Source of the DNA: Candidatus Gastranaerophilales bacterium
GTDB lineage: Bacteria > Cyanobacteriota > Vampirovibrionia > Gastranaerophilales > Gastranaerophilaceae
Assembly (NCBI GenBank): GCA_944325575.1
Contig: CALVAR010000006.1
Location: 27,345 to 91,344 of the forward strand
Direction: 5' to 3'
DNA length: 64,000 nucleotides
In this document: in pieces, positions 54,431-63,825 of the stretch
How the letters are laid out: each line of letters starts with the position of its first letter
Position numbering within the stretch: position 1 is the first letter of the stretch
The notes under the pieces: model-generated
What the model was told of the DNA's origin: nothing
Seen by the model: only the letters and a program-made list of their open reading frames with translations
Databases searched by the model: none
Program-made: the position numbers and the translations under genes

Positions 54431-55909
54431 TTAGTACTGCCATTCTTCTACATTGTTTTTATAGAACTCTTCCATTTTGGGATAATAGCTTTTTATTTCA
54501 TCGGACTTTCTTTTTATTTCCGCTTCAAGTATTGGTATTCGTGCTTGGGCCTTTTTGATACTGTTTTGAGAAACTTCTTTACAATATTCTAACTGATTAA
54601 TTTTTATATTAATTTTTTTAAGTTTATCTTCCCAGAGAGCAATTTTTTTAGCTAAATTTTTACTTTCATTTTCAGCGTATTCTCTGTCTTTTTTGTCGTA
54701 TTCTTCTTTTTCCCTTCTTTCATAATAATCATGTTCGTTGTCATAACTTTGCGCAGGAGAATTCGCTTTTTTATCATTTAATGCTTTCCATTCTTTTGCA
54801 ATTTTTAATTGTTCTTGTATTTCTTTTCTCTGGGGGTAGTATACCTGCAATTTAGCATCGTATTCTTCTATTCTTTCTGTGTCATATTTAATAGTGTGAT
54901 TAGCCTCTGTTACGGCTTTTCTTTTTTGGTCTCGGTCCATAAACATAAGGCCTACTTCATCAAAGATTCTAAATGCCTGTATTGCTTTTTGTTCCTGAAT
55001 TTTAGAAAAGTTTATACGGTCTGTGTAGTATCCTATTTTTTGTGACAAATCATTATATTTATTTTCATTAAGGTAATAAAAATAGTCGGCTTTTTCTTTA
55101 TCAAGTTCTACTGTAGGATTTTGCCACGGAAATTCATTCTTTTTGTTTTCGAGTTCGTGTTTATACTGTGCTGATATTCGAAATTCATTTTCAAATTCAG
55201 CTTTTTCTTTTTTTAATTTTTCCAGTTCTCTTTTGTCTGCTGCTTCAAGTCGGTAGTAATATTCTGCAATTGTTTTAAAATGTTGTCCGTAGTTTATCGC
55301 AGAATCATCACAGTCCCAGTAATAAGACGGGATATAATCATAGCCGAAATAATTCTTTTTTACATCTTCAAGTCTGGGATAAACCGGACGGTTGTCGTAT
55401 ACAATATAGTCAAAGTCTTTTTTTGTTTGATCCGGTACAACCTCTTCCGGGTCTGCAAAATATACCCTCTTTGTCTCGTATCCTGTACGATATTTTGCGG
55501 TATTTTCTATAGAAGAATTAGGATAATATGAAGATGAATTTCTTATCAAACATTGATTAGCATTTTCCTGTTCATCATAAAAATTTCCGCCCGTTACACG
55601 AATATTGTATGTTGTTAAATCTTTCTTTGGATCGGTTAACCTTGTGTGAACAGCTCCTGACGTGCCGTATATATAGTTGCGTCCGTAGTTGGAATATGGT
55701 GACGGTATTGAAGAAAATTCTTCCTGATGTCCTTTAAAGGATACTTTGCTCAGAAAATTACTTTTTATTGCTTCTGCTGCTTTAGAGCTTTCTATAGGCT
55801 TTTCCTGAGTATTTTCATTCTGGGTAAATCCTGTTAAGTCTTGCTTTGTTTCAACATTTTGTCTTGTTTTTTTTATTGAATATTGATTAGATACAGCTTG
55901 AATTTTCAT
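54431..55909 (-). CDS. Tagged coiled-coil protein, paralogue B
   Basis: The 492-residue product is the upstream partner of the tandem pair. It has VSFKG at residues 56-60 and then HQEEFS, the same YRTGYETKRVYFADPEEV block and a coiled coil. Its last 17 bases and 3' 370 bp match paralogue A exactly (52989-53358 against 54435-54804), and so do 53841-53980 against 55311-55450. It ends two residues earlier than A. A cell-surface or scaffold role is possible but not supported by a known domain. Confidence 0.65.
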   Translation of the reverse strand: MKIQAVSNQYSIKKTRQNVETKQDLTGFTQNENTQEKPIESSKAAEAIKSNFLSKVSFKGHQEEFSSIPSPYSNYGRNYIYGTSGAVHTRLTDPKKDLTTYNIRVTGGNFYDEQENANQCLIRNSSSYYPNSSIENTAKYRTGYETKRVYFADPEEVVPDQTKKDFDYIVYDNRPVYPRLEDVKKNYFGYDYIPSYYWDCDDSAINYGQHFKTIAEYYYRLEAADKRELEKLKKEKAEFENEFRISAQYKHELENKKNEFPWQNPTVELDKEKADYFYYLNENKYNDLSQKIGYYTDRINFSKIQEQKAIQAFRIFDEVGLMFMDRDQKRKAVTEANHTIKYDTERIEEYDAKLQVYYPQRKEIQEQLKIAKEWKALNDKKANSPAQSYDNEHDYYERREKEEYDKKDREYAENESKNLAKKIALWEDKLKKINIKINQLEYCKEVSQNSIKKAQARIPILEAEIKRKSDEIKSYYPKMEEFYKNNVEEWQY

Positions 55910-55935
55910 ATATGCCTCTTTTCATATTATTAGCA

Positions 55936-57207
55936 TTAATAAAGATTTGTTGTTGTTTCCAATAGGTATTTAAATAAATTCATTCCCATATAGTACGAAT
56001 ATTCATCGTTTTGTTCTGAATATTTGTACATTGCCTTTTTTATTGCGTTGGCAAGTCCGTTTTGCGGATCATCAGGGCTGTTTATACAGGTAATTTTGTC
56101 AATTCCCTTTGATTTCAAAATCCTGTCCATTTCTCTTAAATGTTCCAGATTAGGACTATTACCTACAATTATTATTTTCAAAGGCAATTTGTATATGGCA
56201 TCGAGAACATTCTCATTTTCCAAAATTTCATTAATCGGTTTGTTTTTATCAATATTTATTCCGAAAATATCTATATAATTTAACGGGTTAAGCATTTCTT
56301 CGTCATTGATTTCGTCTCCCGCTGCAATTACAAAGTCATTTGAGTCGTTGACAACAACAGCTTTTACCTCTTCTTTTACATCATATAATTTTGTAAGAGG
56401 CTTATTATCAACTTTGGGTTTGATAATCATTCTGTTTCCCGGTTCATAGCGGACAAGTCCGTTATCATACTGGGGAAAATATGCGTTGTTGTCTTTTGGA
56501 TAGTGGCTTAGAACAGAGTCTATTCTGTTATTGTTCAAATACCAGTTAATTAGTTGTTTTAATCTGTCAACGGGCAGTTTATTAGAAAATGCAATTTCTA
56601 TAATATTGTTTTCATCCTTGCTGAAAGAAACATAATTTTTTATATTATAAGGATTTGTCTTTTCCAGTTCATCCTGCATGGAGATGCCTGGGTAATCCCA
56701 TTTTGTCCTGTTTACCGGTGATTCAATCACAAAAGAATCTTTTGTATTTAGTGAAATAATTCTTTTTAAATCCGATTTTATTTTTTGTGCATTCCAACCG
56801 TAGGCCTTTTCTTGGATGATTTTATCTTTATTTTCTTCTTTTATCCAGCGTCCGTTTTCTTTAATAAATTTATCAGCTCCGTCACGTGTTACCAAATAAT
56901 CAGGAGAAAAATAATCCAAATTTTGTTCTTTTAATGCATTTTCAACAAAAATATACTCTGCTGCATTTCTGCCTGTTGTTATTGTTAAAGAAAATTTGTC
57001 TTTTGCTGCGTCTTTAAGATTTTTAAAGTTATTAAAATAATTATTGAAGTGATTTCTTTGGTTTTGGTCATTTACAAACACATCTTTTTGACACATATCA
57101 TTGTGAGAAAAGGGGGTGTATGTGTTGTCAAAGTCAGCAAATACTCTGGTTTTTCCGGCCTTAAATGAAATGTTTGAATATGTTGGCGTGATGGGCTTAA
57201 TGGACAC
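55936..57207 (-). CDS. HAD-superfamily hydrolase with N-terminal tag
   Basis: The 423-residue product has the tag ISFKA at residues 13-17 directly followed by a HAD domain: KTRVFADFDNTYTPF (catalytic Asp25 and Asp27), TITTGRNAAEY, and the C-terminal motif GDEINDEEM (metal Asp pair). A helical cap of about 150 residues lies between. Cof- or sucrose-phosphatase-like families resemble it; substrate is unknown. This protein shows that the folded domain begins only a few residues after the tag. Confidence 0.8.
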   Translation of the reverse strand: MSIKPITPTYSNISFKAGKTRVFADFDNTYTPFSHNDMCQKDVFVNDQNQRNHFNNYFNNFKNLKDAAKDKFSLTITTGRNAAEYIFVENALKEQNLDYFSPDYLVTRDGADKFIKENGRWIKEENKDKIIQEKAYGWNAQKIKSDLKRIISLNTKDSFVIESPVNRTKWDYPGISMQDELEKTNPYNIKNYVSFSKDENNIIEIAFSNKLPVDRLKQLINWYLNNNRIDSVLSHYPKDNNAYFPQYDNGLVRYEPGNRMIIKPKVDNKPLTKLYDVKEEVKAVVVNDSNDFVIAAGDEINDEEMLNPLNYIDIFGINIDKNKPINEILENENVLDAIYKLPLKIIIVGNSPNLEHLREMDRILKSKGIDKITCINSPDDPQNGLANAIKKAMYKYSEQNDEYSYYMGMNLFKYLLETTTNLY

Positions 57208-57351
57208 AGTTACCTCAATCTAATAAGTGAATTGTATAAAAAAACAATGCAAATAAAAAGAAATTTTATTTCTCATTTTACAAAACGTTACAAGGGTAAT
57301 ATACAATTTTTGAAACTTGTAATATAATAATCTTAACTAATGGAGGTTCTT

Positions 57352-58839
57352 GTGATTACTGCTCTTTCAATATTCAACAGGCATGCTTACGGTGCATATC
57401 CTGTTTTTGGCGCAAATAAAAATAAATCTTATACTTCAAACACTTATTTACAACCAAGATTTCAAAATACCGGAGATGTTTTTATAAAATCAAAAAAAAT
57501 ATCTTTTGGCAGCTCCGAATATAACAGACAAGATGCCGAAAAACTGATTGATGATATTGTGAACCGGAGAGTATCTACGGACAAAAGGGGATTTCAGGGG
57601 GAATTTTTTAAACTCGGAGAAAATTACGGCATAAAATCAATAAATCCTATGGACAAAACATCTCCTTTTGCTGATTTGCAGGGCGTAAATAATGCACGTG
57701 AGTATTATATTTTAAATGTTATTAAGAATATTGATCCTGAAATAGCTACAGTTCCTGTTGATTTAATTCAAAAAGATAATAAATATTTTCTGGTAACAGA
57801 ATTAGTTAAGGGTGTACATCCCTTTGATGCGGGTATAAACAATAAACATATACAAAATATTTTAAAAAATTCTTATATTCTTGATATAAACGGGATTTCG
57901 CATAGCGATTTACAGAGCGGAAACATCTTTTTAATGAATAAAGATAAAGTAAAATTTATTGATTTTGGCGCATATCAGCTTCTTTCCAACAGGGGTTCTT
58001 ATTTCTCTTCTGATTGTATTAGCAATATTGATATTCAAAATTCTTTTGTGAAGGAGATGCATAATTCACCTCTTGAGGGAAAATTTCTTGCAACATTTTA
58101 TAATAATGCACCTAAATCACACATTATCGGGTATTCCGACAATCCGTATTTAAAAATAAGATCTAATGCATCCAACTTTGAATACAGAATGATATATGAC
58201 TTTTTGTCTCATAATAAAACTGAACAGCCGAAAGAATTTTTGGCGGATTATTTAAAAACAAAAGCTGAATATTATCATAAACCTATGGCAGAGTTTTTGG
58301 AAAAACTGAAAATATCTCCGAATGACACAGCTCAAATCACACAGAGAGATTCTGCTGTTCAAACGGAAAAACTTTTTGCAGAGATTTTTTCTAATCCGTC
58401 GGAGAATGTTCTGAAATCAGAACTTGAAAAAATACAATTAAAATGGCTTATGAATGATTATCAGGGCGGAAAAGCTAAAGCTTTTGACTATTTTGAAAAA
58501 TATCTTGCAAATATAGATCAATATTCCGCTCAGGCGAGTGAAAACGAAAAACAGTATTTTTCCGTTATGAAAAAACTTTTGGAACAGTACAAAAATGATC
58601 TTAATACGCAGGAATATAAAGGTTCTGTTCTTGCTGATAGTGAAAATCTTGTAAAAAGAATTTTTGAAAAAGTTGAAACAGCTGTAAAAGAAGTTGAAAC
58701 AACTGCTGCCGAGGCCGGTGAACAGATAATCAAGAATAATAAATCTAATAATAAGTTTATCGGTATTGCTCTTGGGATATTAACAACAGGTTCTGCTGTC
58801 GGGCTGTGGCATTATAAAAATGTTAAAAAAGCGGGCTAA
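57352..58839 (+). CDS. Protein kinase-like protein with N-terminal tag and C-terminal membrane anchor
   Basis: The 495-residue product (GTG start at 57352, chosen because TGGAGG precedes it at 5-base spacing; an upstream ATG at 57340 is less likely) has the tag ISFGS at 50-54, a kinase-like fold with EFFKLGENYGIKSI (possible Lys95), the catalytic loop GISHSDLQSGNIF (His184 to Asn191) and DFG (204-206). A helical region and a coiled coil follow. The last 30 residues include a membrane helix (FIGIALGILTTGSAVGLW) with a basic tail, so it is tail-anchored. Aminoglycoside-phosphotransferase-like kinases are the alternative. Confidence 0.75.
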   Translation: MITALSIFNRHAYGAYPVFGANKNKSYTSNTYLQPRFQNTGDVFIKSKKISFGSSEYNRQDAEKLIDDIVNRRVSTDKRGFQGEFFKLGENYGIKSINPMDKTSPFADLQGVNNAREYYILNVIKNIDPEIATVPVDLIQKDNKYFLVTELVKGVHPFDAGINNKHIQNILKNSYILDINGISHSDLQSGNIFLMNKDKVKFIDFGAYQLLSNRGSYFSSDCISNIDIQNSFVKEMHNSPLEGKFLATFYNNAPKSHIIGYSDNPYLKIRSNASNFEYRMIYDFLSHNKTEQPKEFLADYLKTKAEYYHKPMAEFLEKLKISPNDTAQITQRDSAVQTEKLFAEIFSNPSENVLKSELEKIQLKWLMNDYQGGKAKAFDYFEKYLANIDQYSAQASENEKQYFSVMKKLLEQYKNDLNTQEYKGSVLADSENLVKRIFEKVETAVKEVETTAAEAGEQIIKNNKSNNKFIGIALGILTTGSAVGLWHYKNVKKAG

Positions 58840-58862
58840 TGGAATCAGCTGATAATATGAAA

Positions 58863-59783
58863 TTATCCCAGCAAAAGAAGCATTTGCCTATCAGGAGAAG
58901 TAATATCTTCGTCAGAAAAAACGGGAAAAGGCTCGGTTAGATATACATGTTCTGATGTTTGCTGTCCCGTTATTGCAATTTTAGGTGCAGAAGCAACATA
59001 ATTTATTTCTGACGGGAATACGTATTTATTGCCGTTGTATTCTATTTCTGCATTATCGACTATTAAAAAACTGTCGTTGTATTTTTTTAAACAGCTGCTG
59101 CATTGTTTCAGATTTTTTGCTCTTATGATGTTTTCCCTGATACTGTTAGCAATATCATTGTTCCAAACATCCATCAGTTTTTCTTTTGATATATTTCCGA
59201 TTTTATTATATTTGCAGCAGAATATATTGCCGCAGTTGTCAATAACAGGATTCAGCCAGGCTGCGGCACAGGTTAAAAATTTTCTGTTTAAAATATTTTT
59301 TGAATATTTATCAATCTCTGCTTCCGTTAAATATGGCTGCAGGAAAAGATTTTTGATTGTATTGTCTTGTTTTATTTTTTCAAATTCTTTTTTTGCAAAT
59401 TTGTCTAAACCTGCAGAAGGCTCGAGTATCAGATTATATGCATGATTTTTGTGAATATTAATTTTTGCATACAGGTCTGGTGTATTTAATGCAAAAATCA
59501 AATTTACATTGTTTTTATCAGGCAGATTGTTTAAATTTTCATTGTAGTAAAAATAAAAAATTGCATTTATATGTGCAGAGTTTACTAATTCTGATATTTT
59601 TTCGTAAAAATTAGTACTGTGTGCATATACCTTTAATGTTGGAGCAGGCGTTATTTCTTGTATTTCAGATAAAAGTTTGCAAAAAACCTCTTCATTAAAA
59701 TGTTTTTCTTTTTCGGTAATAAAGTCTGAGTCGGCTGACAATATTAAATAATCTATTGTCAGTGTAAAAGGAAGCTCTGTCAT
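58863..59783 (-). CDS. Degenerate radical SAM/SPASM paralogue lacking the CxxxCxxC motif
   Basis: The 306-residue product aligns with the radical SAM protein at the start of this operon but has no CxxxCxxC motif; the N terminus reads MTELPFTLTIDYLILSADSD where the partner has MTLNLPFVMEFVVYLTHRC. The SPASM part is kept: a Cys in NRKFLTC, WLNPVIDNCGNIFCCKYNKIGNI, VWNNDIANSIREN and KQCSSCLKK match the partner's cluster ligands. The ATG at 59783 overlaps the methyltransferase stop (ATGA) and has GGAGG in front. It may bind the iron-sulfur cluster or peptide as a non-catalytic subunit. Confidence 0.78.
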   Translation of the reverse strand: MTELPFTLTIDYLILSADSDFITEKEKHFNEEVFCKLLSEIQEITPAPTLKVYAHSTNFYEKISELVNSAHINAIFYFYYNENLNNLPDKNNVNLIFALNTPDLYAKINIHKNHAYNLILEPSAGLDKFAKKEFEKIKQDNTIKNLFLQPYLTEAEIDKYSKNILNRKFLTCAAAWLNPVIDNCGNIFCCKYNKIGNISKEKLMDVWNNDIANSIRENIIRAKNLKQCSSCLKKYNDSFLIVDNAEIEYNGNKYVFPSEINYVASAPKIAITGQQTSEHVYLTEPFPVFSDEDITSPDRQMLLLLG

Positions 59784-60412
59784 AAGTCCTCCAATTTCCA
59801 TAAACAAATATATTTACCGTCCTCTAAAGGCAGCTCCTGTATAAAATCAAGCGGTTTTGGAAAATTAAACGGCGGCAAAAGAAGATTTATTTTTCTGAAT
59901 TGTCCTGTTAATACGTCTCTGTTTTGTCCGATGTTATATGTGGTCAGCATAACCATTTTTGATTTGCTTTTTTTGAAGTTTTCCAGAGCTTTAAAAATTT
60001 GCTTAAAAGTAAGGTGGATAAAACAATCCCTGCACAATATCAAGTCAGCTGAAGTGAAATTGCAGTTAAGAATATCACCCTGCAAAAACTTTATTTTTTC
60101 ACTTTCATACTTTTTATTTTTATTTATCAAGCTTTCAACAATATCTATTCCCGTATATTTATCAAAAGTATAATCAAGATGCTTTATCCAGTTGTAATCT
60201 CCGCAAGGCGCATCTATGATTGTTTTTATCCCGTATTTTTTTAACAAATAAGGCAGCTGCTCCAGTATATTGCAAGCATAAGACAGCTCAGAACCTTTGC
60301 CCGATACGGATTCATCGCTTTGCCAGAGATTTTTGTCATAAATTCTGTCAAAGATTTCTTTGGGGTTTTCGCTATGAGCCCATATTATGCTGTCTAAAAT
60401 ATGTGTATTCAA
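59780..60412 (-). CDS. SAM-dependent methyltransferase, class I
   Basis: The 210-residue product has the class I motifs: IIDAPCGDYNWI (SAM-binding loop), YTGIDIVESLI, IKFLQGDILN and DLILCRDCFIHLT. The substrate is unknown. It lies 9 bp after the GH13-like gene and its stop overlaps the next start (ATGA), so it belongs to the radical SAM operon. Methylation of a peptide, sugar or small molecule is possible. Confidence 0.85.
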   Translation of the reverse strand: MNTHILDSIIWAHSENPKEIFDRIYDKNLWQSDESVSGKGSELSYACNILEQLPYLLKKYGIKTIIDAPCGDYNWIKHLDYTFDKYTGIDIVESLINKNKKYESEKIKFLQGDILNCNFTSADLILCRDCFIHLTFKQIFKALENFKKSKSKMVMLTTYNIGQNRDVLTGQFRKINLLLPPFNFPKPLDFIQELPLEDGKYICLWKLEDL

Positions 60413-60421
60413 ATATTCTCC

Positions 60422-62269
60422 TTATTGACCGTTAATATTGTATACAGCGCACTCGCCTATATAAATATTATTTATTTTAAAATTATCCGTGTTATCTTGA
60501 ATTTCATCGTATATTTCTGTATATCTTGAGTTTGTGTAGACAAGCTCTGCTGTTTTTATATTTTTTATATCCGCTTCAATATAGTTTTTCTCCGGATTTA
60601 AATTAACTGCAAACAGGAGCTTTTGCTCATTTTCTATTTCATAATACCAGCATAGAGACTTTTTATCTTCTGACGGTAAAAGTGTAAGATGCTTTGTATC
60701 TATTATTTCTTTGATATTGGAATATAATGTTCTCATATCGGAAATGGCTGCAAACAGCTCTTTATTTTGTCCGAATAAAAAATCTTCTTTCTGTTTTTTT
60801 ACATAAGGATTAGAATATTCACACTCTTTTTTTTCATCAAGATTTCTTGTCTCAAATCCCATTCCCATATAGGAAGGAAGATTTAAAAACATTGATACAA
60901 AATACCTGCATTCATTAGCATCTTGCGAATTGTAAAGATTGTCATGCACCGGCAAATCACCGTCGTTTGTAAAAATTGTCATACAAGGAAAAATTCTGTA
61001 TTTTTCTCTGTAATCTGTAAGAAATTTATTTACATTGGCGACAAACTCTTCATTCATATACATAAAATTATTTTCACCAAGAACAATATCAAACTTTTTG
61101 TTTAACATATCCTGCATGCCTGATACATAGTAATTCCCCCAGAAAGACTCGGCAAATGTAGCAAAATACGGCTTTGTTGTGTGTACTTTGTCTTTCACGG
61201 CTGCCCACATTTCAGGACATTTCAGATCTTTTTGTTCATTATGACTGTGAGATATTTGGTTGTGAGCCATATCCGCTCTTAAAAAATCGAAATTGTATTC
61301 CTGCTGAAATTCATATATTTTGTTGGTGAAATAATCCAAAGCTTTTTTATCAAAAGTATTCTTTAGAGGATAACCGTCTTTTGATTTATAAAATTTATAC
61401 GGGGTGTTTGAGCCTATGATTTTGGCAAATTCGGACTTACCTTCCACTCTAAAGACTGCCCAGCTGTCGCCATTTTCAGAATATTCCGTTCTGTCAAAAA
61501 CAATCGGTCTTGAAGGAGAGTGCTCTACAACGGGGATAGGCTCATATCCCGCATCACGTATGATTTTTCTTATTTGCATACGTTTATCAAAATTTGTGTT
61601 TTTGTCAGGAAAAAGAATATTTTTTCTTTCAGCTTCCGGCAGTGAGAAAAACTCCTGAGAAAGATTCAGTTTGTTAATTAAAAGAGTCTCTATTTCTTTG
61701 CCAAGGTTTTCTGTTTCTGCAGTGAAATCCTGTGATTTTTTGTCGGGTGTAAGCTTTATCCACTCAAAGCAGGACGGATTTAAAATAACAATTTCAGAAA
61801 AATTATCAACATGAGGCAGTGCATCAAACCCTACCGCCTTACCAAGAGCGTGCAATATATTTACAACAAACTTGAGTTGCTCTTTTGCTGTCTTAAATCC
61901 GCAGTTGGCAAGGTCTTTATCCAGAAATTCATCATTTAATTCCCAGGAATTTTGTACATACAGACTCCCGTCGCCTGTTTCAAACAGCGGCATAAGATGT
62001 ATGCCGTTTTCCGGAAATGTCATTGCGTATTTTACAATACCCCAGTAGGTTTTGGTAATTCTCGGGTTTATTCCGATTATTTTGACTGTTTGCGCCCAGT
62101 CCGTATTTTTTTCGTTCTGAAAAGGTGACGGGATTTGAAATTTCTTTGCCGCTTCAAGCTGTTCAGTACCGATAATGTCTTTAATCAACTCCAGAGAGTG
62201 TCTGAAACTTAGTTTCAGACACTCATCCGGTGTTTTTGTTATATATTTTGCGAAATCTGTATTTTTCAT
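60422..62269 (-). CDS. GH13-like (alpha-amylase superfamily) protein
   Basis: The 615-residue product resembles an (alpha/beta)8 glycoside hydrolase of the GH13 superfamily: YNFDFLRADMAHNQ carries the Arg-x-Asp nucleophile region, ATFAESFWG the acid/base Glu region and IFTNDGDLP a weak fourth region in which the usual His-Asp is Asn-Asp. The N-terminal 200 residues are unusual. There is no signal peptide. It may act on a glucan or transfer sugar. It lies between a radical SAM gene and a methyltransferase gene in one operon. Confidence 0.6.
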   Translation of the reverse strand: MKNTDFAKYITKTPDECLKLSFRHSLELIKDIIGTEQLEAAKKFQIPSPFQNEKNTDWAQTVKIIGINPRITKTYWGIVKYAMTFPENGIHLMPLFETGDGSLYVQNSWELNDEFLDKDLANCGFKTAKEQLKFVVNILHALGKAVGFDALPHVDNFSEIVILNPSCFEWIKLTPDKKSQDFTAETENLGKEIETLLINKLNLSQEFFSLPEAERKNILFPDKNTNFDKRMQIRKIIRDAGYEPIPVVEHSPSRPIVFDRTEYSENGDSWAVFRVEGKSEFAKIIGSNTPYKFYKSKDGYPLKNTFDKKALDYFTNKIYEFQQEYNFDFLRADMAHNQISHSHNEQKDLKCPEMWAAVKDKVHTTKPYFATFAESFWGNYYVSGMQDMLNKKFDIVLGENNFMYMNEEFVANVNKFLTDYREKYRIFPCMTIFTNDGDLPVHDNLYNSQDANECRYFVSMFLNLPSYMGMGFETRNLDEKKECEYSNPYVKKQKEDFLFGQNKELFAAISDMRTLYSNIKEIIDTKHLTLLPSEDKKSLCWYYEIENEQKLLFAVNLNPEKNYIEADIKNIKTAELVYTNSRYTEIYDEIQDNTDNFKINNIYIGECAVYNINGQ

Positions 62270-62356
62270 AATAATTAGTAATAATAAAATGTGTAACTAT
62301 ATTTATTTTTAGATTTTTTTACAGCATTTTCTGTGAAATTTTTTGTTCTTCAAATT

Positions 62357-63616
62357 TTAATATTCTATTTCTCCAAAGTGACACAAAATAGTTTCATTCT
62401 TTTTGATAGCCTCGAGCATTTCCTGAGAATGAACTTCCAAAGGATATGCATGCATTTCTGCCTCGGTGCTTATTGATTTGTTCAAAATCAGTACCCCATC
62501 TTTTGACTGTTCAAGATAATTGAGCTCGTTAGGCAGAATATATTCTTTTCCTTTAACATTAACACGTCCTTTGGGTGCATACAAAAAACAGCTTTTGTAA
62601 AAATTACAGCATTTTGCGCACAGTGTAAAATTGCCGTGTTCACAAAGAGCCTGTCTAATTTTATTTGCTTTTTCATTATTCCACAATGTCCAGAAATCTT
62701 CTTTTGTAATATTACCGATAGTGTTTTCTATACAGTTTGATACATCTCCGTTAGATGCTATAATAGCGGTAAGCCACGGAGTTGTGCATCTCATATAAGG
62801 TCGTATTGTTTTTAAATCTTTTTCAAAGTAATATTTTTCAATTTCATCCTCATACAAATACGGAAATATAAATGTTTCTACCTTACACACCGGTGCAATT
62901 TTGTTAAACAAGTTTTTTAATTTATCTGTATATGTTTTGTCTATATTGTATTTCTTTTTTGTTATAAAACATTCTCCGTATTGCTGATGCAGACTGCTTT
63001 CCCATTCTGTTTTTGACAGTTCATTCATTTCTTTTGTAGCAAATTGAAGATGCTGAAATACTACCTGATCTACATTTTCTTTTTGAATTACCTGTATAAA
63101 TTTATCAACATCATCTATGTTGTCCGGCAGCAACACCGAATTTACATATATATAGATATTAGGATTTTTCTTTTTTATTTCGTTTAATTTTCTTATGCTG
63201 TCTATTGCTTTTTGAAAAGTGCCGTTAACCCCCCTTATTCTGTCATGAGTCTGCTGCAACCCATCTATGCTGAATGTTACCGTGATGTGTTTGCATTTTG
63301 AAATTGCGTCCAGATGTTTTTCAACCATTGTACCGTTTGTGACTATCTGGATATAAAAATCCAGTTTGTTTAAGTAATCAATAACCTTATCTACATCCTT
63401 GTATAAAAGCGGTTCACCCCCCATAAGAATAATCTTTGGTTTGGGGTAAACATCGCTTATGCTGTCAAAAAACTTTTTCCACTCATCAAACGACAAATCC
63501 GGACAAGCAAGTTCTTTAAAATTTTCGCCGTACTGTGAGCACATTTCACAGCGCAGATTGCATCTGTGTGTTAAATAAACAACAAATTCCATTACAAAAG
63601 GCAGATTTAAAGTCAT
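62357..63616 (-). CDS. Radical SAM/SPASM enzyme
   Basis: The 419-residue product has the radical SAM cluster motif in YLTHRCNLRCEMCSQYG (Cys19, Cys23, Cys26), GGEPLLYKDV for SAM binding, TFSIDGLQQTHDRIRG, and a C-terminal SPASM domain with Cys ligands in RPYMRCTTPWLTAII, NGDVSNCIENTIGNI and LCAKCCNFYKSC. This layout is typical of peptide- or protein-modifying enzymes and of sporulation/PQQ-type relatives. It is the first gene of a four-gene operon; no obvious short precursor peptide is seen beside it. Confidence 0.87.
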   Translation of the reverse strand: MTLNLPFVMEFVVYLTHRCNLRCEMCSQYGENFKELACPDLSFDEWKKFFDSISDVYPKPKIILMGGEPLLYKDVDKVIDYLNKLDFYIQIVTNGTMVEKHLDAISKCKHITVTFSIDGLQQTHDRIRGVNGTFQKAIDSIRKLNEIKKKNPNIYIYVNSVLLPDNIDDVDKFIQVIQKENVDQVVFQHLQFATKEMNELSKTEWESSLHQQYGECFITKKKYNIDKTYTDKLKNLFNKIAPVCKVETFIFPYLYEDEIEKYYFEKDLKTIRPYMRCTTPWLTAIIASNGDVSNCIENTIGNITKEDFWTLWNNEKANKIRQALCEHGNFTLCAKCCNFYKSCFLYAPKGRVNVKGKEYILPNELNYLEQSKDGVLILNKSISTEAEMHAYPLEVHSQEMLEAIKKNETILCHFGEIEY

Positions 63617-63797
63617 ATTAATCCATTCTTTTTACAAAAGAATACACCTCGCAAAAACAGTATATTCATAATTTATTGTAAATTTGAGAATTGATTATTT
63701 TGCTGTTTTCGATGTTGGTTTTTACAAAATTTTACACACGTGCTGTCGGAGCTGGCTTTTGCGTAATAAATAATTTTTTATAAGTACAATAATAGCA

Positions 63798-63821
63798 AAA
63801 AAAGCTTTATCGGCTTTTTTA
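63798..63821 (-). terminator. Terminator-like hairpin between the tRNA remnant and the radical SAM gene
   Basis: AAAAAGC and GGCTTTTTT flank a 6-base loop; minus-strand transcripts from the region to the right would end in a T run here. Confidence 0.6.
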
Positions 63822-63825
63822 GAAA

